From Carya illinoinensis (taxonomy: Eukaryota > Streptophyta > Magnoliopsida > Fagales > Juglandaceae), in the NCBI RefSeq assembly GCF_018687715.1, contig NC_056761.1:16382001-16446000 (forward strand): a stretch of DNA of 64,000 nt, given 5' to 3'. Position 1 is the first letter of the stretch, and each line of letters begins with the position of its first letter. The notes beneath the pieces are model-generated. The model was not told the DNA's origin, searched no databases, and saw only the letters and a list, made by a program, of their open reading frames with translations. Positions 1 through 10,111 of this stretch are shown one piece after another. A program made the translations under genes and the position numbers.

Positions 1-16
1 CTAAAAGTCTTTTTCT

Positions 17-250
17 GTGACGGTTTGTGGGAACTGTCACTAAATATTGGGGAAGAAATTTTTAACGTTTGAACGTTTTAGTTAATTTGTTTGCATGTCA
101 CCTTAACATTCGAACGTTATGTATATTTATGTGGGAACGTAAAATTTTTTAGCGCCAACGTTCGAATGTTATATGTAATTACGTGCGAACGTAACAATTA
201 TTAGCACCAAAGTTTGAACGTATAGTTGTAAAGTTCGAACGTTATATGTT
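17..250. repeat. Left subterminal repeats of CACTA-1
   Basis: There are about seven variants of AACGTTCGAACGTT in both orientations within roughly 200 bases. They are preceded by an imperfect hairpin, GTGACGGTTT...AACTGTCAC, at 17-42. Subterminal repeats of this kind bind the TNPA-type protein in En/Spm. That these copies bind a TNPA is inferred from the family, not shown here. Confidence 0.75.
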
Positions 251-417
251 AATTTACAAAAATTCATCATAATATATATTTGTTTAATATTAAGGTCACA
301 TAATATTAAAGAAAATTGAGAATATAAATTGAGCTACAATACATTCATTAAATAATATTGTCCATTACATATGTTGAAAATAGAAAACAAAATATGTTTA
401 ATTTTTACAAATGACAT
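251..417. other. AT-rich spacer in CACTA-1
   Basis: AT-rich sequence between the subterminal repeats and the 3' end of the minus-strand accessory gene. No gene or motif was recognised. Confidence 0.4.
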
Positions 418-1213
418 TTAGAACTGCTGGTTTACAAAAGATCGAAACTCCTCAGTCAATGTCTCAACCTTATTATTTAGCACATCTACATGATGTGCAA
501 GATGTGCGACAACTTGATCTATATGCAATTTGTCTATCGATTTGTCGGTCTATATGCATCTTCATATCTGTCATCACTGCATCAACCCAAGCAGGTTGCA
601 CATCCCTTGCAGATGCAGTCACTGGCTGCTGACTAGTACTCGCAGACGGGGGAGCAACACCGTACCCAGCCTCGATTGAAGGAACAAAATCTGATATAGG
701 AGCAACATGATGCCGAGCTGAGCCTCACCCCTGTGCAATGCTCCGAAGATGTGTGGTCATGTTGATGGGGCTCATCTGGTTTAGTATCATCTCCTCCGCC
801 TAGAGTGGCACTCCCCGGGCTAGTAATAAACAGCTGATGATGACTCCATATGGGAGATTATTTGTTGTAACAATGCTGACCTCATAACGGATCCGCTCAA
901 ATATAACGAGTGGCAAGTCAATGGGATCTCCATGTGCCAAGCGAATAAGGAACTGTGCGCGAGCCCAACTAAGTGTGGTCTTATGTGCCACAGCGTCTAC
1001 ATTTGTTGCAACAAAAATTTGCAACATGCAAAAGAAAGGCAGCAGTTGATTCTGGCTGAAGGAGTTCAGCCTATCCAGCTTCGTGCAGTCTATGCCAGTG
1101 AGGATGTAGAAATCCTGATCCCGCTTGTCATCACCAACCTCAGGAGCAATATCCTCGCCCTCGGGCCGATCTCCCTGTTCACTGGGCATAGTGTCAACAG
1201 GACCCGTAGATGA
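418..1213 (-). pseudogene. Accessory CACTA gene remnant, putative plant transposon protein domain
   Basis: The best-conserved part reads from 1213 down to about 802. Its order of motifs (DFYILTGID, LPFFCMLQIFVATN, AHKTTLSWARAQFLIRLAHG, DLPLVIFERI, LPYGVIISCLLL) resembles the 'putative plant transposon protein' domain (Pfam PF20167 type) found in many plant repeat-encoded proteins. An in-frame TAG at 800-802 and a TGA further on interrupt it. Downstream is a low-complexity linker and then a short coiled-coil-like tail (HHVDVLNNKVETLTEEF) ending at a TAA at 418-420; reaching that tail needs a frameshift. It is divergent to TNP2, so it is not the usual TNPA/TNPD pair. Function unknown. The domain call is from memory of the family. 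Confidence 0.55.
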
Positions 1214-1588
1214 AGTAGAAGTGGCTGGACGTTGCTTTTTAATGTCCGAACGTTATGAGATAGAATGGGTGAGTCAACTCAGCCATTTCCAAAAGCTTTG
1301 AAACGTGTGTTTTGAAGCAAAAAGAAACCATAAAACTACTCTATAGGCTATGGGGAATGTTTCTATGGTGGTTGTTTATCGTTTAACAACCAATGGTGGC
1401 CAAAAAATCAAGAAGAAAATCCGGCCTTGGTGGGTTTCAAATTTTTGAAACCCATCGATAAAACTGAAAGTCTCTATATGAGACAGGGATGGCACATTAT
1501 CTTTTAGTGACAGTTGCGGTGGCGTATGACGGCAGATGTTGTGGCTTGTGTGGCATAGAGAACGACGTTCGGATTATTTTTAGACGAA
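1214..1588. promoter_or_regulatory. Divergent intergenic region of CACTA-1
   Basis: The interval between the minus-strand accessory gene and plus-strand TNP2. It contains one more GTCCGAACGTTATG subterminal-like word near 1245. No TATA box or upstream TNP2 exon was recognised with confidence; a 5' exon may have been lost. Confidence 0.3.
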
Positions 1589-4500
1589 ATGAGTCTTTCG
1601 CTGCCGTCAGGGAAGACTTTATATACAATTATGGATGAGATGTTGAGTGATATTGAAGCTGGGATGTTTATGGATGAAGTTGACGACAGTGCCTCAAGTG
1701 GCCGAGGGAATGATTCTAGGAATTTTCCTGCAATGTGGGAATATGCAAAGCGCAAGCTATATCCAGGCTATACAAAACATTCCAAAATGTCGTTTATTGT
1801 ATGGTTGCTTCACATTAAGTCATTGTGTGGGATGTCAACCAAAGCAATAAACTTGGTATTAGACTTATTTAACAAAGTGCCCCTGAAGGGTTCGCATCGA
1901 CGAAGAACTTTTATGAAGTGAAACAGTTGAGAAAGGGATTAGGGTTTGAGTATAAGTCCATACATGCATGCAAGAATGATTGTGTTTTATTTTGGAAGGA
2001 GAACAAGGAGAAACAAGCATGTCCTGTATGCAGAGAGTCGAGGTGGAAGGGTAAGAAAAGCCTGCCAGTTAAAGTCTTGCGATATTTTCCATTGAGACCT
2101 AGTTTGAAAAGATTATATATGTGTAAAATAACAGCTCACGATATGAAGTGGCACAAGGAGAAAAGAGTTAATAATGATGGATTTATGAGGCACCCAGCTG
2201 ACTCACTTGCGTGGCAATCTTTCAATAATCAGTATCTAGAGTTTGGGATAGAAGCTCGGAATGTGCGTATGGGACTCACAACCGATGGATTCAACCCTTT
2301 TGGGAATATGAGTACAAGTTAAAGCACTTGGCCTGTAGTGTTGATTCCATACAACCTACCACCATGGAGGTGCATGAAGGCACCCAACTTTTTGTTAACT
2401 TTACTTATCCCTAGCCCGAGATCACCTGGGAATGACATTGACGTATATATGCAGCAGTTGATTGAAGAGCTAAAAGAGTTATGGGAAACAAGCGTCAGAA
2501 CTTATGATGCATCGACGTCGACAACTTTTTAGATGCATGCTGCCGTAATGTGGACAATAAATGACTTTCCGGCATATGGAAATCTTTTCGGCTGGAGTAC
2601 TAAAGGGAAGTTAGCATGTTCGACGTATAATAAAGAAACTACTAGTGAGTGGTTAAAATATTCTCAAAAGTTGTGTTTCATGGGTCATCAACGTTATTTA
2701 CCAACAAATCATGCATGGAGAATAGAATCCACTAAGTTTGATGGGCAAGTAGAGGATAGAATTGTGGCAAATGAGTTGTTTGGGGAAGAGATATTGGAAC
2801 AATTGGTACATGTGGCAGCGAACAATTTTGGTAAAGGTCGGGAAAGAACAAGAGAAAATAAGGTGCAGCAAAATTGAATTGGACAAAGCGTAGTATTTTT
2901 TTTTTTTTTTGACTTGCCGTATTGGTCATCCTTCATATTGCGACATAGTTTGGATGTAATGCACATAGAGAAGAATATTTGTGATAATATACTGGGTACA
3001 TTGATGAGCATTAGTAAAAAGACAAAAGATATGATTAAGACGAGGAAAGATTTTGAGAGAATGGGAATTAAACATAATCTATATTTATGGGTGGAAGGTT
3101 ATAGGGTGGTCATGCCACATGCATGTTTTACAATGACAAGGGAGGAGAGGATAGACTTCTACAAGTGGTTGCAAGGTGTGAAGCTGCCAGATGATTATGC
3201 TTCAAATATCAGTAGATGCACAAGCCCTGATGACTGGAAAATTGGTGGATGAATGTCACGTATTTTGCAAAAGTTATTACTATTGGGAATTTGTGGGAAG
3301 CTAACATCTACCGTACGTGTTGCCATAACTGATCTATGTATATTTTTTAAGGATTTGTGTGCTCGGGTAGTAAAGCGAGATATGCTGCAGAAACTAGAAG
3401 AAGCCATTACTACTATATTATGTAAATTCGAGCAGATCTTTCCACCATCATTTTTTGATGTCATGGTCCATTTAGCAATACATTTACTCCGGGAGATAAT
3501 GTTGGGTGGACCGGTGCAGTTCCGTTGGATGTATCCAGTTGAAAGATATTTGGGTCAACTGAAGCGCACTGTTGGGAATAAAGCCAGAGCTGAGGGTTTA
3601 ATAGCAGAGACCTATATACACGATGAATGGTTAACATTTTACTTTTTATATCTTCGTGGTGTTGAGACATGATTTAATCGTCAAGAGCGAAATGCTGATC
3701 TTACTGCTCTGCCTCCTCGTGAGTTATCAGTGTTTTCTTAGAATATACGACCCTTGGGTGCACAAACATGTTACGATTTACTTGATACAGAGTTGGGTAA
3801 AGTTCGGTGGTACGTGCTAAATAATTGTCTGGAGATTAATCACTATCTCAGGTATGTCATTGTAAAAGGTTTAAATATTTCTAGATTCAATAAGGTTATC
3901 TATAACTTTTGTGACATAAAATAATATGATTTTGCATATATATACAATGAGCACATGGACAAACTTAAGATGGAAGGCGTAGAGAATATAGTGGCAAGAC
4001 ACGAGGAAGAATTTTCTGGATAGTTTGAACAACGTGTATGAACTAAACTATACTTGATATGTTAGATTATAAAAGTTTTAACTCTAGGTAATATTTAATT
4101 AATAACATTATTTCAATTGTTAGATTTTGGAACAATGTGCTCGTGATCCTGGATCTGTCTCTTTTGAATTGTATGCATTGGCCCGTGGTCCTTCAAATAG
4201 AGCACTTCGATACATTGCATGCACGGTTTGAGGTTATAGATTTCATACTCTAGACCATGAATTAATAGAAAGACTCAAAACTGTGGTGTGTTGGTCGAGG
4301 GGAGTCATGGAATAGATGATATTGATTATTATGGTGTCATTCATGATATTATCGGATTGAAATATCTAGGTGGGTCTATAACATATGTCTTTAAATGTGA
4401 TTGGTGGGATCTAGGCGGTGGTCGAGTTTCAATATATAGGGATAATCATTTTACGAGTGTAAATACTACATATAAATGGTACGAAGGTGATCCATTCGTA

Positions 4501-4902
4501 TTGGCTTGTCAAGCTACTCAAATCTATTACTTGATTGATCCAATGAAAAGTGCTGATGAAGATAGTGGAGAGATAACTTGGGGAGTCGTACAAAAATTTA
4601 TCCCTCGAAATATATATGAAGTAGGAACGAACGCAAATTAAGATACTAGTAGAGATGAAGATGACACTTCAAATGTAGAGGCCTACCAGGAAGATAGAGG
4701 GGGTATTAACTTATTTGTTGACCTCGGTGCACTCGAGTTGCTCCCCTTATGTAGAGATGATGTTCCACTCATCCATCTCGATCCGTCTATATTAAATGAT
4801 CATTCAATTCAAGAAAGTGAGAAAGAAGTAGAAGAGTCAGAAGAAGAAGACGATTCAGAATCTAGAGGGGAAGCGGATAAGGAGGACAAAGAAGAGGTTG
4901 AT
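1589..4902 (+). pseudogene. TNP2-like CACTA transposase, broken, interrupted by copia
   Basis: TNP2-like proteins are the catalytic transposases of plant CACTA elements. Recognisable blocks in order are: KLYPGYTKHSKMSFIVWLLH (1750-1830), the cysteine pair block CVLFWKENKEKQACPVC (1980-2030), MRHPADSLAWQSF, GLTTDGFNPFGNM, YNLPPW, GNDIDVYMQ, WTINDFPAYGNL, the highly conserved LDVMHIEKNICDNILGTL (2950-3005), FFDVMVHLAIHL with QFRWMYPVERYLG (DUF4218-like, 3440-3560), and YGVIHDIIGLKYLGG with a WYEGDPF block (DUF4216-like, 4330-4640). An acidic tail follows to 4902. Stops occur near 1919, 2320, 2530, 2874, 3250, 3670 and 3740, and a poly-T run at 2897-2910 shifts the frame. Intron-like breaks lie at about 3850-4130. 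It cannot make a functional transposase. Confidence 0.88.
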
Positions 4903-5427
4903 TGTTGTGAAAAACGATGACAATGAATTGAAATAACACCGAACGAGAAAAACAATCACACACGCAATCACACACGACACAAGATGTACGTGGTTCGGCA
5001 AATTGCCTACGTCCACGGGAGCTGCAGAGGATTTTATTATTGAGGAATATCACACTACAAGATGGATCTCAACACTGTTCGTCCACAGTGTTTTCGTGTC
5101 TACAGTGTATATAGACTTAAGAGGCAAAAAATCATATATATAGTTCAAACGGCGAAATCCCTAAATCGCATGTTCGCTAGAGCAGCGTGTCGAGCGCGCG
5201 TCGAGCAAACTTCCCTTCCGTATCCCGCTCGAGCTCACTGTCGAGCTAACGTCGAGCGTTCGACTCTGCCTGATTTCGCTCGAGCGGCCAATGCCTCCGC
5301 TCGAGCAAACTCCTCCTGCTCGAGCTCACTGTCGAGCTGACATCGAGCGTTCGACTCTGCCTGACTTCGCTCGAGCGGCCAATGCCTCCGCTCGAGCGGT
5401 GTGGACCAGACTCCACAGTACTCAACA
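4903..5427 (-). repeat. Copia 3' LTR
   Basis: This 525-bp LTR reads TGTTGAGTACTG...TTTTTCACAACA on the minus strand. It is the same length as the partner LTR. By eye about ten single-base differences separate the two, nine of them transitions, most of them inside the CpG-rich array. A TATA-like stretch lies near 5136-5147, and a poly(A)-signal-like AATAATAAAA lies near 5032-5042 on the sense strand. Confidence 0.92.
5174..5399 (-). repeat. CGCTCGAGCG array in U3 of copia 3' LTR
   Basis: A CpG-dense block of variants of the palindrome CGCTCGAGCG and half-sites TCGAGCG, with spacers GTTCGACTCTGCCTGATTT and GCCAATGCCTC. It fills U3 from near the LTR start to about 30 bp before the TATA box. This copy shows decay: TCGAG to TAGAG at 5179 and several CG to CA changes relative to the other LTR. 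Confidence 0.9.
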
Positions 5428-5442
5428 ATTCTCCCACTTGGA
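5428..5442 (-). promoter_or_regulatory. Copia polypurine tract
   Basis: On the sense (minus) strand this is the purine-rich CAAGTGGGAGAAT directly before the 3' LTR, the expected start of plus-strand DNA synthesis. Confidence 0.75.
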
Positions 5443-5517
5443 GACTGGTACACTCGCTGTATCGCCGTCTTCCTCAAACATGATATCCTCCACCTATGCA
5501 ACTCACTGCTCCTGTCT

Positions 5518-8500
5518 TCATTCTAGAAGACCAATTGAAGTTGGGCACAACTTCAGTTTCTCAAGCGTAACACCCTTTGTCAACATATCAGCAGGGTTCT
5601 TGCTTCCACATATCTTCTCAAGTAACAATTGTCCATCATCTAACAATGACTGTATGAAGTGATACCTGATCTGAATGTGCTTGGTCCTGGAATGGAATGC
5701 TGGATTCTTGGCAAGGAATATGGCACTCTGACTGTCACTGTAGAGAGTGCCTTTCTGATTCTTCTTACCCAATTCTTCCAAGAAGCCTTGTAGCCATACC
5801 ATCTCCTTTGCAGCCTCTGACACTGCAATATACTCAGCTTCTGTTGTAGACAAAGAAACTGTTTTCTGTAGATTAGAACCCCATGACACTGCAGTACCAC
5901 CAAGTGTATAAACAAAGCCCGTGGTACTCTTTCTGCTGTCAATATCTCCAGCTAAATCAGCATCAACATAGCCCTGCACCTCCAAGCTCTCTCCAGAGAA
6001 ACATAAACAGGTTTCTGAGGAACCCTTTAGGTACCTCAAAATCCACTTCACTGCTTCCCAATGTTGCTTTCCTGGGTTACTCATGTATCTACTCACAACT
6101 CCCACTGCATGGGCAATATCCGGTCTTGTGCAAACCATAGCATACATAAGTGAACCAATGGCTGAGGCATAAGGAACCTTACTCATGTAATCTTGTTCCT
6201 CCTCTGACTCTGGTGACTGATTCTTGCTGAGTCTGAAGTGACTTCCCAAGGGTGTGCCAACTCAGCCTGTGAGAGTCTCAACGTACCTCTGACTCTGTCT
6301 CTGACAATTCTCATGCCAAGGATTTGCTTTGCATTTCCCAAATCCTTCATTGCAAAGTGCTCTGACATCTGCTTCTTCAGATTATTGATCTCATCAATAC
6401 TGGCCCCTGCAATAAGCATGTCATCCACATACAACAGCAAAATAATGTAAGAATCCTAAAAATGCCTGACATAGCAACAGTGATCTGCCTGACATCTAAT
6501 ATACCCTGCACTGTGCATGAAGTTGTCAAATTTCTTGTACCACTGTCTAGGAGCTTGCTTCAGGCCATACAAGCTCTTCTTCAGTCTGCAAACTGAACCT
6601 TCCTTTCCCTGTACCACAAACCCCTCAGGCTGGTGCATGTAGATGTCTTCTTCAAGGTCTCCATGAAGAAAAGTTGTCTTCACATCTAACTGCTCAAGAA
6701 ATAGATCTTCAGTGGCAACCATAGCCAGTACCATCCTGATAGTTGTGATCTTTACCACAGGAGAAAAAATCTCAGAGTAATCAATACCCTGCTTTTGCTG
6801 AAAGCCTTTTACAACAAGTCTAGCCTTGTACCTCTTACTGCCGTCATGCTCAGTTTTCACCCGGTACACCCACTTGTTGTGTAATGCCTTCTTCCCTGAT
6901 GGAAGTTCTGTCAACTCCCATGTCTGATTCCCAAGCAAGGAATCCATCTCGTCTTTCATGGCCAGCTCCCACTTGCTAGAATTCTCATCTTGCAAGGTTT
7001 CTTCATAACTCTGCGGTTCTCCACCATCTGTCAACAGAATGTAATTCAAAGTAGGTGAGAAACGCTATGGAGGACGTATAGTCCTAACTGACCTGCGAAC
7101 TGCAACTGTAGGAGTAGACGGTTCTGAAACTGCCTGCGGAATAATAGGAATGGGTGCACTAGACCCACTCTCCCCGTCACTCACATCTCTACACTGCACT
7201 GTGACCTCTGGTAGGTCATCCAATCCTACAAACTCGGACTTCTGAGGAGCTACTGCAGGAACTGTACTCGACTTATCCTTGTACATCATTTTCTCATTGA
7301 AAATCACATTCCTGCTTCTTATGATTTTCCGGCCCTGATCATCCCAGAAACGATAGCCAAATGCCTCGTCTCCATAGCCAATGAAATAGCATTTCTTTGA
7401 CTTAGCCTCAAGCTTACTACGAGCATCAGAATCAACAAGCACATAAGAAAGACAACCAAAGGTTTTAAGGTGAGAAAACTTAACCTCTTTCCCGCTCCAA
7501 ACCTCTTCAGGCAATCCACAATCCAATGGAACTGATGGCCCTCTGTTTATCAAATAAACGGCAGTGCTGACTACATCTGCCCAGAAAGTGGGTGGTAGTC
7601 CAGCGTGCAATCTCATGCTTCTAGCACGCTCATTAATAGTCCTATTCATACACTCAGCAACTCCATTTTGCTATGGTGTCCCAGGAATGGTCTTCTCCAT
7701 TCTGATACCCAGAGCTGCACAATACTCCTTGAACCCGCCATCAACATACTCACCACCATTGTCAGACCTCAAACACTTCAGTTTCAGGCCTGTCTCTGTC
7801 TCAACCATGGCTTTCCAAGTTTTGAAAACATTAAATACTTCAGATTTATATTTCAAAAAATAAAGCCATACCTTCCTACTATGGTCATCAATGAACGTAA
7901 CATAGTAGCGAGAACCTCCAAGAGAAGCAACTGGGGAAGGACCCCACACATCTGTGTGCACAAGATCAAGTCTTCCTATCTTTGGCGTCCTGCCACTTTT
8001 CAAGAAGCTGACCTTCTTTTGTTTCCCCATAACATAACTCTCACACATACCGAGATCAACTGTCTTCAGTTCTGGTAGCTTGCCTCTAGACAGAAGTTCC
8101 GTCATACCCTTCTGACTCATATGGCCAAGTCTACAATGCCACAAATCTGCTGTGCTCTCTGCAACGGTAGTAGCAATAGTGTCAATTAAACCAGTAGTCA
8201 TATATAGTGTACCAGTTTTCTTACCCCAAGCTAGTACCAATGCCCCTTTTGTGACCTTCCAGGTGCTATCTGAGAACACCACTGAATGACCACACTCATC
8301 AAGCTGCCCAACAGAAATGAGGTTCTTCTTCAACTCAGGAATGTGTCTGACCTTTTGCAAGGTCCATTTGTTCTTGCCAGGGAGTGCAATGTCAATGTCT
8401 CCCATCCCCACTACGTTCAAAGCCTCACCATCAGCCAAATATACCTTCCCAAAACCACCTGCAACATAATTCCGCATTAGTTCCCTGTGGGAAGATGTAT

Positions 8501-9374
8501 GGAAGGAAGCCCCTGAATCCAGTATCCAGTCATCAACTGGACTATGAACTGCAAGCAATAGTGCATCCTGTACTTCTTCAGTTACCACATTAGCACTATC
8601 ATTCTCCGTCTTCTTGGGGTTTTTGCAGTTTTTCTTTATGTGGCCAGCTTTGCCACAATTCCAGCAAGTTGCCTGCTGACCAGGCCTCGACTTGCTCTTG
8701 CCCCTGTACTTTGATTTTGATCTTCCTCTGTTTGAGTTCCTGTCATGTGATCTCCCTCGAGAATCAACATTTAGGGCTGAACTCAAACCTGAGGTCTCGC
8801 CTGAATCTTTCCTGCGCACCTCCTCAGCCAAAATCAAATCACGAATATCATCATATTTCAGTTTAGTTTTACCAGCAGAATTACTAACAGCCATTCTCAT
8901 GGCTTCCCAACTATTTGGCAATGAAGCCAATAGTATCAGTGCACGTATCTCATCATCAAATTCAATTTGAACAGACGACAATTGATTTGTGATAGTATTA
9001 AAATCATTCAGATGTTGTGCAACAGACGTACTATCTGCCATTTTCAAATTGAATAACTTTTTCATCAGATGTACCTTGTTATTCGCTGACGGCTTTTCAT
9101 ACATACCTGACAAAGCCGCAATGAGATCCGTCGTCCTCTTCTCCTTGATGACGTTGTGTGCAACGGATCTCGACAGGGTTAATCGAATAACCCCCAGAAC
9201 CTGTCGATCCAACAGGTTCCAACTAGCATCATCCATCTTTTCCGGTTGCTGCCCCAATAGTGGAAGATGAAGTTTCTTCCCATAGAGGTAGTCCTCTATC
9301 TGCATCCTCTAGTATCCAAAATCCGTGCCATCAAACTTCTCGATTCCCGATACCTTCAATTCATCTCCAGCCAT
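5518..9374 (-). pseudogene. Copia gag-pol polyprotein, broken by stops and a deletion
   Basis: The frame starts at ATG 9374. In order it shows: a copia gag domain; a CCHC zinc knuckle, CWNCGKAGHIKKNC (near 8665-8625); protease motif ILDSGASFHTS (near 8530-8500); the pre-integrase block LWHCRLGHMSQKGM; integrase VHTDVWGP...FIDDHSRKVW and SDNGGEY; reverse transcriptase WVYRVKTEHDGS, LDVKTTFLHGDLEEDIYMHQPEGF, SLYGLKQAPRQWY and LLLYVDDMLIAG; and RNase H DADLAGD, STTEAEYIA and FLAKNPAFHSRTKHI. In-frame TAGs lie at 9309-9311, 7668-7670, 7062-7064 and 6453-6455. Near 6245-6265 a deletion after LRLSQAE removes about 20 residues and shifts the frame. The domain order is diagnostic of Ty1-copia; similarity is closest to Tnt1-type polyproteins. 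Confidence 0.92.
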
Positions 9375-9399
9375 CGTTTCTCCTCAGGCCCGAACCTGG

Positions 9400-9412
9400 G
9401 CTCTTGATACCA
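9400..9412 (-). promoter_or_regulatory. Copia primer-binding site (initiator tRNA-Met type)
   Basis: The sense-strand TGGTATCAAGAGC starts two bases inside the 5' LTR. It matches the usual TGGTATCAGAGC site for initiator tRNA-Met with one inserted A. Confidence 0.85.
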
Positions 9413-9414
9413 AT

Positions 9415-9939
9415 TGTTGTGAAAAACGATGACAATGAATTGAAATAACATCGAACGAGAAAAACAATCACACACGCAATCACACACGACACAAGATGTA
9501 CGTGGTTCGGCAAATTGCCTACGTCCACGGGAGCTGCAGAGGATTTTATTATTGAGGAATATCACACTACAAGATGGATCTCAACACTGTTCGTCCACAG
9601 TGTTTTCGTGTCTACAGTGTATATAGACTTAAGAGGCAAAAAATCATATATATAGTTCAAATGGCGGAATCCCTAAATCGCATGTTCGCTCGAGCGGCGT
9701 GTCGAGCGCGCGTCGAGCGAACTTCCCTTCCGCATCCCGCTCGAGCTCACTGTCGAGCTGACGTCGAGCGTTCGACTCTGCCTGATTTCGCTCGAGCGGC
9801 CAATGCCTCCGCTCGAGCGAACTCCTCCTGCTCGAGCTCACTGTCGAGCTGACATCGAGCGTTCGACTCTGCCTGACTTCGCTCGAGCGGCCAATGCCTC
9901 CGCTCGAACGGTGTGGACCAGACTCCACAGTACTCAACA
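9415..9939 (-). repeat. Copia 5' LTR with promoter
   Basis: This 525-bp LTR has TG...CA ends. On the sense strand U3 starts at 9939 and carries the CGCTCGAGCG array. A TATA box, TATATATATG, lies at 9645-9654, and AATAATAAAATCC follows near 9545-9555 as a possible polyadenylation region. The array is better preserved here than in the partner LTR. Confidence 0.92.
9687..9911 (-). repeat. CGCTCGAGCG array in U3 of copia 5' LTR
   Basis: The same array as in the partner LTR, with intact palindromes at 9687-9696 and further copies to 9911. It shares the words TCGAGCGCGCGTC, CGACTCTGCCTGATTTCGCT and GCTCGAGCGGCCAATG with the gypsy LTRs at 51737-51963 and 59156-59394. Confidence 0.9.
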
Positions 9940-10014
9940 GTTGATGATAATGAAGATGCTATAGAGAGAGATTCTGAAACAAGCATGGAAGATACATCCA
10001 AAGATCAAGACTAA
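9940..10014 (+). pseudogene. C-terminal tail of CACTA-1 TNP2 beyond the copia insertion
   Basis: After the copia element the acidic tail continues (DNEDAIERDSETSMEDTSK) and ends at TAA 10012-10014. It joins the acidic stretch ending at 4902 (EEVD). This places the original TNP2 stop codon and confirms the insertion was into the gene. Confidence 0.75.
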
Positions 10015-10111
10015 AAGTACTAAAAACTTTATTCATAATGAGTATAGAATTTTATAATAATAATTAATTTCATCTAATTAAATTTTTTGGTATATATAAT
10101 CAATTTCAAGT

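Larger units (their letters stand above)
4897..9945 (-). mobile_element. Ty1-copia LTR retrotransposon (Tork/Tnt1-like), nearly complete structure
   Basis: Two 525-bp LTRs (4903-5427 and 9415-9939) bracket a copia-order gag, protease, integrase, reverse transcriptase and RNase H region on the minus strand. The element is flanked by the direct repeat GTTGAT (4897-4902 and 9940-9945), one base longer than the usual 5-bp duplication. The primer site and polypurine tract are both present. It inserted in the acidic C-terminal tail of CACTA-1 TNP2, and its upstream and downstream halves still join in sense. The coding region has several stops and a deletion, so the copy is not autonomous. Confidence 0.93.

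Noticed and set aside
5062..5340. Open frames across the LTR arrays (ARAACRARVE-like proteins)
   Set aside because: They result from translating the CpG palindrome array, recur in every LTR copy in several frames, and have no protein family features.
4897..9945. Endogenous pararetrovirus
   Set aside because: LTRs, a target duplication, tRNA-Met primer site and copia-type integrase before reverse transcriptase identify a Ty1-copia element.
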